Positions 24,501 to 33,199 of a stretch of 64,000 bases of DNA are shown here, piece by piece. Each line of letters starts with the position of its first letter. Position 1 is the first letter of the stretch. The notes beneath the pieces were generated by a model. The model saw only the letters and a list, made by a program, of their open reading frames with translations, ran no database searches and had not been told where the DNA came from. The position numbers and the translations under genes were made by a program. Origin of the DNA: Flavobacteriales bacterium (lineage in GTDB: Bacteria; Bacteroidota; Bacteroidia; UBA10329); the NCBI GenBank assembly GCA_021739695.1, contig JAIPBM010000006.1:62001-126000 (forward strand). The letters run 5' to 3'.

Positions 24501-25076
24501 TGCACCACCAGCTCCGCCTTGCAAGGCCAAACCTCCATAGCTTCCGCCTCCAGCACCACCAGCACCTCCAGCTCCGCCAACAAATCCATATTCATCGCCA
24601 AAATTCTGACAGGCCTGTTTTGGTCCCATGCCAAGAGAACCACCATTTCCAGAAGCCCCTGAACCTGGCCCAGAACCAGCAGCCCCTGCGGCACCACCAT
24701 TGACATCAATGACCAAACAGTTGTCTTTATCCAAACATCCGGTAAGTGCACCAACGTTGTTTCCTGCAGCACCGCCCGTACCACCGGCTCCTCCTAAAAA
24801 TCCAGCACCATCAGCAATGATATCTCCAATGACCTCAATATCTGAGGCATTGATTATCAGCTCCCCACATCCTCCACTTGAATAAGGCGTGACGGTGCAA
24901 ACCACACCAGCGTCAACCCTAAAGGTTCCTGTGATGTTGTAGGTGCCTGAAAGCGATGTATTGGACGAAATAATAAGGTCTCCTGCAATAGGCGTTGTTC
25001 CGCACTGCGCGAACAAAAGATTCACGTTAAGCAGCAACGAAAGGCTTAGTATGGCTAGAAAATAAATTTTTCTCAT
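21549..25076 (-). CDS. Large secreted SprB-repeat / PKD protein with T9SS type B sorting domain
   Basis: A 1175-residue exported protein. I chose the ATG at 25076 because it starts a clear signal peptide (MRKIYFLAILSLSLLLNVNL, then LFAQ) and lies 44 bases downstream of a -7 box; an in-frame codon at 25115 is too close to that promoter. Order of parts: signal peptide; a region of about 350 residues extremely rich in Gly with many short GGAGG-type repeats and scattered Cys; seven SprB-type repeats of about 70-75 residues, each with a variant of VSCNGxxDG and ending GTYxVxVTDxNGC; one PKD-like domain with FGDG; and a C-terminal gliding-motility-associated (type B) sorting domain with TPNGDGLNDMFPI and FNRWGEKVYEW. 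It should be secreted by T9SS and displayed at or released from the cell surface, plausibly as an adhesin. Its target is unknown. Confidence 0.85.
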   Translation of the reverse strand: MRKIYFLAILSLSLLLNVNLLFAQCGTTPIAGDLIISSNTSLSGTYNITGTFRVDAGVVCTVTPYSSGGCGELIINASDIEVIGDIIADGAGFLGGAGGTGGAAGNNVGALTGCLDKDNCLVIDVNGGAAGAAGSGPGSGASGNGGSLGMGPKQACQNFGDEYGFVGGAGGAGGAGGGSYGGLALQGGAGGAGAAYNSGNFSGMSITGCASPTAGTGGTGGVIGGTYGTTTGPDIDLGSGGAGGGGGGKSASNGATGAVGGAGGGLVALYATGDLTVAGNISVNGSTSGVGGNGGNGGTTTDCCSDACNDCAERTFSSGAGGGGGAGGGSGGGILLQANGISTITGTLRSIGGNGGNGGTGGTGTSGCNYSALFCGSSSGSANAGTGGNLGGGGSGGRIKIFQSPCQPNVISASVLINGGTGFGGVAADGTYHLGDIAVIIPPTLTAVVDSVSCFGLADGAATVSISGGTAPFTYSWLPVGGNAATATNLAAGSYDVMVTDSNGCMVTQSVVIPQPDTLTAQVFGTIDANCFGSNTGEASVMGFGGTSPYTYLWNDPQTQNTATAVSLPVGSWVAQVTDANGCVATDTVVTGQPAPFAASVTIDQQVACFGQSNGQATVSANGSNLSYSWDDPASQQTATASGLAAGTYNVTVASSQTCDTTITVVITEPAVLTLLAVQNQQVSCNGGSDGIALATTLGGTAPFSYQWNDPNLQTTASATGLAAGTYNVIVTDANLCTTSGSVTITQASAMSIAVSIDNASCNGLSDASIQAIVSGGTPGYQYTWNPGNISGNPLTGIPAGSYSVTVTDANNCTADFQNILVQEPLPIVLSLAQTQNVSCNGASDGLAEVSALGGTPGYTYLWDDPTAQSTALAGGLPPGTYSALVTDANGCTAQWLNVNITEPDALVITVTSTTSITCDYSEDGMAETQVSGGTLPYSYSWNDPDNQTGSTALGLPAGSFTATVTDGNGCTAQATATINPPAFVLNADFSLSPQAGLQPLEITVTNLSEGGTAYQWIFGDGNTITTYDTASFQFLYADSGTFSLTLVAYNDVTGCTDTMTITDGVSVEPTSLIIVPNVITPNGDGLNDMFPIDPIENDFFPFKIRNIYDFRGEIFNRWGEKVYEWTQPLAGWDGRSTSGLELNSGTYFYVITAKGVDGEKVTDYKFNGDVTLIR

Positions 25077-25119
25077 GGTATCAAATAAAACAACACTTAA
25101 GTGGTTGTCACGCAACGAG

Positions 25120-25127
25120 CAAAGCTA
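25120..25127 (-). promoter_or_regulatory. -7 promoter element of the SprB-repeat gene
   Basis: Reads TAGCTTTG on the minus strand, a perfect TAnnTTTG match. It puts the transcription start about 37 bases before the ATG at 25076 and supports that start codon. No TTG is seen at the ideal -33 distance. Confidence 0.6.
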
Positions 25128-25257
25128 TGATTTTTAGATAGATGTGATACACCACCTGCGCACGTGAGGCGCGACCATCGAAAGTGTTGAAAACCAATAC
25201 AAAATGAGGATTCGAATGGTGATCATTGAATCTTCGATTCCTAATTTTACCGCCAAT

Positions 25258-27600
25258 ATGGAGTATTTAAACGAACTGAACCACGAACAGCGAAGAGCTG
25301 TTGAACAGATAGAAGGTCCCGTAATGATTATTGCTGGAGCGGGATCTGGAAAAACAAGGGTGCTGACCTACAGGGTTGCACACCTGATCAACAATGGATT
25401 TGACCCCTTCAACATTCTGGCGCTGACGTTTACGAACAAGGCTGCGAAAGAAATGCGTGCTCGAATTGAAGCCATGGTAGGTGCCGAAGCTCGAAACATT
25501 TGGATGGGCACGTTCCACTCTGTGTTCGCCAAGATCCTTCGTTTTGAAAGTGAACGACTAGGCTATCCTTCCAACTTTACCATTTACGATACGGCAGACT
25601 CCAAAAACCTTATCAAAGCCATTCTCAAAGAAGAGGCTTTGGATGACAAAACCTACAAGCCAAGTTTGGTTCTTAACCGAATATCAGCGGCAAAGACGAA
25701 TCTCATTTCTGCCAACGAATACCTAAAAAATGATGAGCTCATCACGGAAGACCGTATGAGCGCAAAGCCAAAGTTGGGTATCATTTACAAAAAGTACTCA
25801 GACCGTTTGTTCAAATCAGGTGCAATGGACTTTGACGACCTACTCTACTGGACGAATGTTTTGCTTCGCGATTTTCCTGACGTTCTGAACAAGTATCAGA
25901 ATCGGTTCAAAGCCATTATGGTTGATGAGTATCAGGATACCAATTATGCGCAATATCTTATCGTAAAGCGCCTTGCTGCCAAGTTTGAAAACATCTGCGT
26001 GGTAGGAGATGACGCACAATCGATCTACGCTTTCCGCGGAGCGAATATTGAGAACATTCTGAATTTCAAGAAGGATTATCCTGACGTTCGAACGTTTAAA
26101 CTGGAGCAGAACTACCGTTCAACCAAACATATTGTAGGCGCTGCCAATCATGTAATTGAACAAAATCAGGACAGACTGAAAAAAACGGTTTGGACAAGTA
26201 ATGATGATGGTGAACGCATAAATGTGGTCCGCACACTGACGGATAATGAAGAAGGCATGTCTGTGGCCCGTTCGATCTTTGAAACAAAGATGAACAACCA
26301 AGCAACCGAAAAGGATTTCGCCATTCTCTATCGCACCAACGCCCAATCGCGTTCTATTGAGGAGGCACTTAGAAAAATGAATTTGCCATACCGCATCTAC
26401 GGTGGTCAAAGCTTCTATCAGCGTAAAGAGATCAAAGACCTTGTATCTTACTTTCGAATGGTCATCAATCCTCAAGATGAGGAAGCGTTGAAACGCATTA
26501 TCAATTATCCTGTACGTGGCATAGGTAAGACGACCATCGAAAAGGCCATTGTACTTGGTAATGATTGGAACAAGGATATCTGGTCCATTATCAGCGATCC
26601 TCAAATATTGTATTCGCAATTCAACGCTGGAACGGCAAAAAAACTGGAACTCTTCGTCAATATGATCCGCAGTTTTCAGTCGGAATTAAAAACCACAGAC
26701 GCCTATGAGCTTGGATCAAGGATCGCTTCGTCCTCTGGAATATTGCGCGACCTTCATGCGGACAAATCTCCTGAAGGAGTAAGCAGATACGAGAACATTC
26801 AAGAGCTTTTGAACGGTTTGAAGGAATTCGTGGAAGATGTGCCATCCGAAGACGAAGTTGTTACTGAACCGGAGCCAAAGACGCTTGATCGCTTCACAGC
26901 TGATATTGCCCTTTTAACAGATGCCGACAAAGACAATGACCCTGAAAATCGGGATAAAGTATCGCTGATGACCATCCACGCCTCGAAAGGACTTGAGTTT
27001 CCATACGTGTACATCGTTGGGTTGGAGGAGAATTTGTTCCCATCTCAGTTGTCATTGAGTTCGCGTCCGGATCTGGAAGAGGAACGGAGATTGTTTTATG
27101 TAGCTCTCACAAGAGCAGAGAAACAAGTGAGTTTGAGCTACGCTGTAAGTCGCTTCAGATGGGGAAATCTTGTACATAGCGAACCAAGCAGGTTCATAGA
27201 AGAAATACCGGAAAAACATCTGAACGTAACCGCCTCAAAACCAACGATCAATAATAATTCCATACCTTCATCGCCTTGGACTAAAAAGCCCCAATTCAAC
27301 ACTACAAACAATCAATCAGGAACCGTGAGCAGAGCAGACATCAAATCCAGGAATCTTACCAAATACGATGATAGTAGAGAACCAGGAGAGCTTGACACAG
27401 GAGGTGGCACAAGTGAGCACTTGAACCGAATGACCCTTGGCACCGAAGTAATCCATGATAAATTTGGAAAAGGTGAGATTATCGCAATGGAAGGTATTTC
27501 CCCAAATATTAAGGCTACGGTGTTTTTTCAAGGAGCAGGAAATAAACAACTGCTTTTGAAATTCGCCAAACTTAGAATAGTTGGTAAGGCGAAGCAATGA
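25258..27600 (+). CDS. pcrA: UvrD/PcrA-family ATP-dependent DNA helicase
   Basis: A 780-residue superfamily 1A 3'-5' helicase for DNA repair and for removing proteins and RNA polymerase from DNA. I chose the ATG at 25258 because the protein then starts MEYLNELNHEQRRAVEQIEG, the normal family start; the open frame extends 18 codons further upstream. Motifs in order: Walker A GAGSGKTRVLTYR, motif Ia ALTFTNKAAKEM, Walker B DEYQDTNYAQY, motif III GDDAQSIYAFRGA, motif IV QNYRSTKHI, motif V MTIHASKGLEFPYVYIVGLE and motif VI LTRAEKQ. The C-terminus has VIHDKFGKGEIIAMEG, the Tudor-like RNA polymerase-binding fold. The stop overlaps the next ATG by 4 bases. UvrD and PcrA cannot be separated by sequence reading alone. 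Confidence 0.95.
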   Translation: MEYLNELNHEQRRAVEQIEGPVMIIAGAGSGKTRVLTYRVAHLINNGFDPFNILALTFTNKAAKEMRARIEAMVGAEARNIWMGTFHSVFAKILRFESERLGYPSNFTIYDTADSKNLIKAILKEEALDDKTYKPSLVLNRISAAKTNLISANEYLKNDELITEDRMSAKPKLGIIYKKYSDRLFKSGAMDFDDLLYWTNVLLRDFPDVLNKYQNRFKAIMVDEYQDTNYAQYLIVKRLAAKFENICVVGDDAQSIYAFRGANIENILNFKKDYPDVRTFKLEQNYRSTKHIVGAANHVIEQNQDRLKKTVWTSNDDGERINVVRTLTDNEEGMSVARSIFETKMNNQATEKDFAILYRTNAQSRSIEEALRKMNLPYRIYGGQSFYQRKEIKDLVSYFRMVINPQDEEALKRIINYPVRGIGKTTIEKAIVLGNDWNKDIWSIISDPQILYSQFNAGTAKKLELFVNMIRSFQSELKTTDAYELGSRIASSSGILRDLHADKSPEGVSRYENIQELLNGLKEFVEDVPSEDEVVTEPEPKTLDRFTADIALLTDADKDNDPENRDKVSLMTIHASKGLEFPYVYIVGLEENLFPSQLSLSSRPDLEEERRLFYVALTRAEKQVSLSYAVSRFRWGNLVHSEPSRFIEEIPEKHLNVTASKPTINNNSIPSSPWTKKPQFNTTNNQSGTVSRADIKSRNLTKYDDSREPGELDTGGGTSEHLNRMTLGTEVIHDKFGKGEIIAMEGISPNIKATVFFQGAGNKQLLLKFAKLRIVGKAKQ

Positions 27601-28568
27601 GCAACGATTTGTTTTCTCCAGAAGAGGAAGCCGAAGATCTGATTGTTGGAGGAACATCGCTGGATGCAGCGATTCCTGTAGTTGCAGCCAAAAAGAAGAA
27701 TATTGAATGGATTGAACTGATCGGTTCATCCTTCCTCTATGCTTCTGCTTACTTACTCCTCTACATTTTTTATGATTTTATTACAGCCTTGGCTGCCGCC
27801 CACTTTGGATTGCAGCCAATTCTGAAATACGACACGATTATTTACACTGGCGGTGAATGGTATCCACATTGCGTTAAACGTACGTTCGTGGTTGGTGCAG
27901 TTGCCATCGGGATCTTAGGGTTTCTGTTTTATGGCTTTTTTCTAGCCTTGCGAAAATCGTACATCTTCGTTCGTCTGTTTCTTCTTTGGGGCAGCCTCAT
28001 TTCTTTCGCAATCCTCGCCCAGCGTATGATTGCTGTTCCTTTTGCGGGTAATTTCGAGTACCGGAGATTGGATTCCATTGCATTTGAACTAGCAATTTTC
28101 GCGTCCTATATGTACTATAAACCAAGTACCGAATGGGCTATTGGCTTCTTGGGTTTACTGCTTACCGTTGGAATAGGGATTCTATACGCGAAACCATTTC
28201 TTCAAACAGCTTGGTCATCAAAACAAATAGGGTCAGAACTTGAGCGTTACCGCTTTTTGAGATACCAAGTATTACTTCCAGTCGTTTTTGGCGGATTGCT
28301 GGTTATCGTTGTTGTTTATCCTGTTAATCTTATCCCTAACACGATCACGTTCATCGTATCTCTTGTAAGCTTATTGATGATGATTATCCATGCTATGCTG
28401 ATGGGTTCTTTCAAAATACCCCGTCAACAAACTTGGGAACGCTGGCCTATTGTTCCAACAATTGTTTTTGTCCTTGTCATTATCCTCATAAAGACGGTGC
28501 TAACAGAAGGTATTGAGATTCCGAATCTGAATCTGTACAAGTTCATTGGTCCATCAACCGATCTTTAA
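27597..28568 (+). CDS. Unrecognised membrane protein with about eight transmembrane segments
   Basis: A 323-residue protein I do not recognise. The first 35 residues are acidic and likely cytosolic. About eight hydrophobic segments follow, starting near residues 40, 88, 123, 160, 182, 224, 250 and 282. There are no obvious catalytic motifs. Its ATG overlaps the helicase stop (ATGA), so it is translationally coupled to pcrA. Its 3' end overlaps the convergent TonB-receptor gene by 15 bases. Coupling to a helicase suggests shared expression, but gives no clear functional clue. Confidence 0.75.
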   Translation: MSNDLFSPEEEAEDLIVGGTSLDAAIPVVAAKKKNIEWIELIGSSFLYASAYLLLYIFYDFITALAAAHFGLQPILKYDTIIYTGGEWYPHCVKRTFVVGAVAIGILGFLFYGFFLALRKSYIFVRLFLLWGSLISFAILAQRMIAVPFAGNFEYRRLDSIAFELAIFASYMYYKPSTEWAIGFLGLLLTVGIGILYAKPFLQTAWSSKQIGSELERYRFLRYQVLLPVVFGGLLVIVVVYPVNLIPNTITFIVSLVSLLMMIIHAMLMGSFKIPRQQTWERWPIVPTIVFVLVIILIKTVLTEGIEIPNLNLYKFIGPSTDL

Positions 28569-30863
28569 CGTATACTGTAAGGTAAAACTTCGGGGCGCTT
28601 CCATTATCCCTGGCCGTAACGAATAAAACTCGTTGAGAAAATTCTTAACGATAAAACCAGCTGTAGACCTTTTGGAAATGCGGAAAAGCAGCCTTGCGTC
28701 CATCGCCCAAACACCTTTCTTATTAAGCGCCCTATATTCGGTAAAGCCAGGTAAGAACGTTTCAAATTCAGAATCGATTCTGTTCATATAGCTATTGTAC
28801 GCCACAGTGTATCCAACTGTGAATTTCCAAAGATCCATTTCAACATCCGCTTTGAATACGTTAGTGATTCTGTATTTAAGGATGCTGGACGTAGCTGTCA
28901 ATGAATCGCTATGCCTGATACTACTGAAGAAATTCTGAAGATATACTTCAACGTTCTGTTGAGTAGTATCTGTTTGAAGATCTGCAGGATAATTGAATGT
29001 ATAGCCTAAATATGCTCTTACTGGAATTGACCCCAGTTTCCCTTCACCCTGAAGACCAAATTCAACACCGGCAACACGGGCCTTACTTACGTTAAACGGC
29101 TTGAAGCCTAAGATCGGCCCATTAGGATCTCCAACATCGAAGATCCCGAATCTGTACTCGACCATATCTCGGAATTCCATCCAAAATAATGCAAAATCAA
29201 AATTGGCGTTCCAATTAGATAATCGAAATCCTTGCTTCAGCCCCAACTCTGCTGACCATCCATGCTCGGATTTAAGCTCGCTGTTAGGCAAAACCTTGAT
29301 CGGCCCTAAACTGGCATCAATGAATTTCTCTCCGATACTGGGGAACCTGAACGACTGACCGAACGAAGCCCTAATATTTGTCTTTTTAGCCACTTCAAAA
29401 TTAGCCCCTACGCGAACAATCGGAAGACTCGTTTCTTTTCGAAGAGTGACGACTTCATTCCATTCATTTCGGATACCGACCAATAACGAGATCTTATCAA
29501 TAAATTTCTTCTCCACTTGAGCGTACACAGATGGGTTGTGTGTTACGATCGTTCCTGCTTCTGGATAAAGTGAACTAAAGCTCCATACATATTGATATTG
29601 AACCCCAGCGGTGACCCTGAAATTATACTTGAACTCATTCTGATAACGAACATCGAAGAACATCACGTTCGATGCAGACGGGTCTTCCCAATCATCATTC
29701 CTTCTCTCAACTCGGTAATAGCGGCTTTTGAGAGAAAAGATACCGATCTTACCTGCGGTGTATTGAACCCAAGGATCAATATTCACGAATGTGTACTTAT
29801 CCGTAGATGAAGTTCCATCAAGCGGTTTATAGGCTCCGTCTGTGTTGTTTGCCCAAAGGGTAAATCTGCCCGACTGTTGATATTGACCAGAACCATTGAG
29901 ACCATACGACAATCCTTGAATTTTAACACTCTGAACCCTGGTTTTGAAATTGAGCCTGAATGCCTGACGATGACCTCTCTGCAAATAGGTCAAATCTGAG
30001 CTACCATGAGCTCCGATCACGAAATCAACGTTCTTAACCTTCTGCCTATGCGAAAAGAACACACCTGTAAACACTGGACTGAAGGTCTTATCCCACCATC
30101 GAGCTTCTTCCACTTTAGGGTTACCGTAAATTCCCTGATAAATCCGGAACGTGGTTTCAGGTTTTTCCGTTCCCCAACCTGTTCGGACATTTATAACGCC
30201 ATTCATTGCGCCTGACCCGTACAAAACGCTAGACGAACCTTTCACTACTTCAATTTGCTGCGCAGTCTCCATTGGAATGGCACTCCATTGAATATCTTTC
30301 AAGTCACCAGTAAGCAAGGGCACGTCATCAACTACCAATTGCACACGGCTTCCTACACCATAGCTATAGCCGCCACCCCCTCTGATCGAGGCCTGCCCGT
30401 CCAAAATGGTAACCCCAGGAACTTTACCTACGGCTGCTTTAAGGTCGGGCGATGCTGTATTTTCAACCAAATAAGGTTGAACAACATCAACACTCACCAT
30501 CTCTTCACTTAACTTCTTCTCATATTGACTTCCTGTTATTACCACCAAATCCAATGTGGTACTTTCAATAGCCAATTTTGTATTGAACTCTATTGTTTCA
30601 CCCTCTTTGAAAACAAAGGACTTCTTCAATGTCTCATACCCGATGAATTTGAAAGTGATATTCTGCTGTCCGGGTTTTAACTGTAGCGAAAAGTTTCCAT
30701 CAATGTCAGTCGAAGTACCCACATTATCTTGGTTGAAGATATTGACCCCAATCAGCGTTTCGCCATTAGCGTTATCTGTGATTTTTCCTTTCAGCGTTTG
30801 CGAAAAAACAGATATCGGTAGTAATAAAACCAGTAGTACAATCGTTAAAACAGACTGCCTCAT
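28554..30863 (-). CDS. TonB-dependent outer-membrane receptor
   Basis: A 769-residue outer-membrane transporter powered by TonB-ExbBD. Signal peptide (MRQSVLTIVLLVLLLPISVF, then SQ); a carboxypeptidase-regulatory-like beta-sandwich (about 23-105, GKITDNANGETLIGVNIF) as is usual in Bacteroidota; a plug domain (about 115-235) with GVTILDGQASIRGGGGYSYG, VDDVPLLTGDLKD and VKGSSSVLYGSGAMNGVINV; then a 22-strand-type beta barrel ending in a terminal strand with SFTLQYTLKIG. No SusD partner is adjacent, so it is more likely a metal-chelate or vitamin receptor than a glycan-uptake SusC. The substrate cannot be told from the sequence. Confidence 0.93.
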   Translation of the reverse strand: MRQSVLTIVLLVLLLPISVFSQTLKGKITDNANGETLIGVNIFNQDNVGTSTDIDGNFSLQLKPGQQNITFKFIGYETLKKSFVFKEGETIEFNTKLAIESTTLDLVVITGSQYEKKLSEEMVSVDVVQPYLVENTASPDLKAAVGKVPGVTILDGQASIRGGGGYSYGVGSRVQLVVDDVPLLTGDLKDIQWSAIPMETAQQIEVVKGSSSVLYGSGAMNGVINVRTGWGTEKPETTFRIYQGIYGNPKVEEARWWDKTFSPVFTGVFFSHRQKVKNVDFVIGAHGSSDLTYLQRGHRQAFRLNFKTRVQSVKIQGLSYGLNGSGQYQQSGRFTLWANNTDGAYKPLDGTSSTDKYTFVNIDPWVQYTAGKIGIFSLKSRYYRVERRNDDWEDPSASNVMFFDVRYQNEFKYNFRVTAGVQYQYVWSFSSLYPEAGTIVTHNPSVYAQVEKKFIDKISLLVGIRNEWNEVVTLRKETSLPIVRVGANFEVAKKTNIRASFGQSFRFPSIGEKFIDASLGPIKVLPNSELKSEHGWSAELGLKQGFRLSNWNANFDFALFWMEFRDMVEYRFGIFDVGDPNGPILGFKPFNVSKARVAGVEFGLQGEGKLGSIPVRAYLGYTFNYPADLQTDTTQQNVEVYLQNFFSSIRHSDSLTATSSILKYRITNVFKADVEMDLWKFTVGYTVAYNSYMNRIDSEFETFLPGFTEYRALNKKGVWAMDARLLFRISKRSTAGFIVKNFLNEFYSLRPGIMEAPRSFTLQYTLKIG

Positions 30864-31014
30864 GTTGAATAGATTTGGGGCGCAAGTTAGATAACAGCTG
30901 TAAAGACCCTGTTGATGTATTCGATTATTTATGAAATAAAAAGTGTTAATACATCGCCTTAAAACTGAGCATATTCACAGCCTGTGAGTAAAGATTCCCG
31001 TTTGAAAAAAAATG

Positions 31015-31022
31015 TAGTTTTG
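31015..31022 (+). promoter_or_regulatory. -7 promoter element before the DUF3822-rsmD cluster
   Basis: TAGTTTTG matches TAnnTTTG perfectly and lies 38 bases before the ATG at 31061. No TTG occurs at the usual -33 spacing. It would drive the three-gene plus-strand cluster 31061-33199. Confidence 0.5.
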
Positions 31023-31060
31023 CACGCATCCGTAAAATTTGACTTTCTAGCAGTAAGTAA

Positions 31061-31825
31061 ATGAAGAATATTGGCAAAAACATAGGCGACATTGTAATTG
31101 TAGCACTGGTAATCCTTTTTGGTGGATTGATTTTTTTCTCCGCAGTGGTTGGACGACAAAATGAATATCTGATGCTTGGTGGCGGACTGATCCTGATCAT
31201 TGGAATTTTTGCCGTATTGATCAAGATGGGATTGCTGAATAACACGATTCAAAAAGTACTTTTCTTTACCTTCCTACCACTTGCTGCTGTTACGGGGTAC
31301 TTCGCTTACCGTTCTATTCAGGCTCCTATTGAATTCAATATTGAAAAGGAAAAGAGATACGCTAAGGTGGAGGCCAGACTGAAAACAATCAGAGATTGGC
31401 AACTTGCTTATAAGTCTGTCTATCGCACATACGCTTCAGATTTCGATACGCTCATCAATTTCGTGAACACAGATTCATTCCCAGTTATTAGAGCGTTAGG
31501 AACTGTGCCTGATTCATTGACAGAGCAGCAAGCCGTTGATATGGGATTGGTTACCCGTGACACGATGCACGTCAGCGTTCGCGATTCGCTTTTCAAATTG
31601 GGTGGAGACATTAACGATGTGAAGTTCATTCCTTATAGTAAGTCACAGCCATTTGCAATGGAAAGTGGTATCATAGAAAAAGGTCAAGTTAAAGTTCCGG
31701 TATTCCAAGTGAAAGCATCCAACGTGTACATATTCGATGGTATTGCGCCAGAATATTACGACCCACGTCTAGGCTTAGAAGTCGGCTCAATGACCGAACC
31801 GTCAACTAGCGGAAACTGGGAATAA
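31061..31825 (+). CDS. Conserved Bacteroidota hypothetical membrane protein
   Basis: 254 residues. Three hydrophobic segments lie near the N-terminus (about 10-28, 36-55 and 64-82), followed by a soluble domain of about 170 residues (starting EFNIEKEKRYAKVEARLKTI, then RDWQLAYKSVYRTYASDFDT) ending before a Ser/Thr-rich tail. I recognise it only as a protein typically placed before a DUF3822 gene and rsmD in Bacteroidota. The charged stretch after the last helix could form a short coiled coil. No catalytic motif is seen. It has its own -7 box at 31015-31022 and lies 4 bases before the next gene. Confidence 0.75.
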   Translation: MKNIGKNIGDIVIVALVILFGGLIFFSAVVGRQNEYLMLGGGLILIIGIFAVLIKMGLLNNTIQKVLFFTFLPLAAVTGYFAYRSIQAPIEFNIEKEKRYAKVEARLKTIRDWQLAYKSVYRTYASDFDTLINFVNTDSFPVIRALGTVPDSLTEQQAVDMGLVTRDTMHVSVRDSLFKLGGDINDVKFIPYSKSQPFAMESGIIEKGQVKVPVFQVKASNVYIFDGIAPEYYDPRLGLEVGSMTEPSTSGNWE

Positions 31826-31829
31826 GCGT

Positions 31830-32669
31830 TTGACTTCTTCCATTTTCAAACAAGAGTTTCATCTGAAGGCCGATAACGAGCAGGAAACTGCTGGTGTCGG
31901 TCTTCTTTCGTTTGTCAATATTTCAAGGTCTGGTGTACAGCTTTTAAAACGAACAAAAGCATTCAAAGCTGTAGAATTCCAATCGTTCCTCTTTCCATAT
32001 TCCAGTGTTAATTCAATTTGGGCTCAGAACGTTCTTGAAGTACTTAAGCATCCTGAATTCGTAACAATAGAAGGAACCGAACCGTCCTACTTTATTTCTG
32101 ACCGTTTTAACACGCTTATTCCTGCCCCGCTATTTTCAGAAAAGCAACAAACGAAGAATTTTGAATTTGTATTTGGTGAGTTGGAAAGCGTGAACGTTGT
32201 ACAACAAACTATGACCAGTTCTGATTCGGTTGGTCTTTTTACTATTCCAACGGAGATTGCAAATGTTACAGGAACAGCTATTTCATCTTCATTCCTTACT
32301 TGGATTGATGCAGGTTCAGAAAAACCGACAAAAGCAGTTGCGAATGTGTTGGTGGAAGATCATCAGTTCGCGTTGGTCATTTTCAAAGAAGGAAAACTCG
32401 CGTGCTCAAATTGGTTCCAAATCAATAAAGCCGATGATGTTCTTTACTTTTTGATGGCAGCCTTGGAAACCCTCAAAATTCTTCATTCTGAAATTGAAGT
32501 TGTTTTAAGTGGTAATGTATCAAAAAGCGATGAAGTCCATACATTGCTGAATAAGTTCATTTCGAAATTATCTTTTTCCAAGCGCCCTAAAAATTTGAGC
32601 TATAGTTATTCTTTCGCCCAACTTCCAGAACACAGATATCCATTCATATTTGCTGCAGCATGCGCATAA
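31830..32669 (+). CDS. DUF3822-family protein
   Basis: 279 residues, soluble, no signal peptide. It resembles DUF3822 proteins, a Bacteroidota family of unknown function with an actin/ASKHA-like look that is regularly found next to rsmD. The start is a TTG codon, 4 bases after the previous stop; no in-frame ATG or GTG lies between, and homologous N-terminal sequence (FKQEFHLKA) begins right after it. Its stop overlaps the rsmD start by 10 bases. A role together with RsmD is suggested only by gene order. Confidence 0.65.
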   Translation: MTSSIFKQEFHLKADNEQETAGVGLLSFVNISRSGVQLLKRTKAFKAVEFQSFLFPYSSVNSIWAQNVLEVLKHPEFVTIEGTEPSYFISDRFNTLIPAPLFSEKQQTKNFEFVFGELESVNVVQQTMTSSDSVGLFTIPTEIANVTGTAISSSFLTWIDAGSEKPTKAVANVLVEDHQFALVIFKEGKLACSNWFQINKADDVLYFLMAALETLKILHSEIEVVLSGNVSKSDEVHTLLNKFISKLSFSKRPKNLSYSYSFAQLPEHRYPFIFAAACA

Positions 32670-33199
32670 TCAGTGGTTATCATAAAGGACGCACCATTCG
32701 TCCACCAAAGAATTTGCCTGTTCGCCCGACAACAGACATGGCCAAAGAGGGCTTATTCAACATCCTGAACAATCTAGTCGATTTTGACGAGCTGAACGTG
32801 CTAGATCTTTTCTGTGGAACGGGAAACATCAGTTTCGAATTCGTTAGCAGAGGAGCCGTTGCGGTTACAACCGTGGATATGAATGCGAGATGTGCTGGTT
32901 TTGTAAAATCCACCTTCGATGAACTTCAATATAAATCAGGAACGGTTGTTAAAGCGGATGCATTGAGATTCGTGGAATCTTCGAAAAGCAAGTGGAACAT
33001 GATCTTTGCGGACCCTCCATATAGCTACGAGAATTATCAGGAACTAGTGAAGACAATTTTGGAAAAAGGCCTGTTGGACGCAAACGGACTTTTGGTGGTT
33101 GAGCATCCGGCCGAAGTCGACTTCAGCACCATTCCAGCGCACACTCAAACCCGCAAATACGGGCGTGTGCATTTCAGCTTCTTTGAATTAGAATCGTAG
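32660..33199 (+). CDS. rsmD: 16S rRNA (guanine966-N2)-methyltransferase
   Basis: A 179-residue SAM-dependent enzyme that methylates G966 of 16S rRNA. It starts MRIISGYHKGRTIRPPKNLP; the SAM-binding motif I is LDLFCGTGNISFEFVSRG, and the catalytic motif IV is DPPY in MIFADPPYSYENY. Normal length. It overlaps the DUF3822 gene by 10 bases and the convergent trmN6 gene by 12 bases at its 3' end. Confidence 0.95.
   Translation: MRIISGYHKGRTIRPPKNLPVRPTTDMAKEGLFNILNNLVDFDELNVLDLFCGTGNISFEFVSRGAVAVTTVDMNARCAGFVKSTFDELQYKSGTVVKADALRFVESSKSKWNMIFADPPYSYENYQELVKTILEKGLLDANGLLVVEHPAEVDFSTIPAHTQTRKYGRVHFSFFELES

Noticed and set aside
24319-24885. Plus-strand frames rich in Pro and Ala opposite the SprB-repeat gene
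   Set aside because: They are the antisense shadow of the Gly-rich coding region (Gly codons read as Pro/Ala on the other strand).
28554-30863. SusC-type glycan-uptake receptor
   Set aside because: Although it has the carboxypeptidase-regulatory-like N-terminus, it is only 769 residues long and has no adjacent SusD gene, so a general TonB-dependent receptor call is safer.
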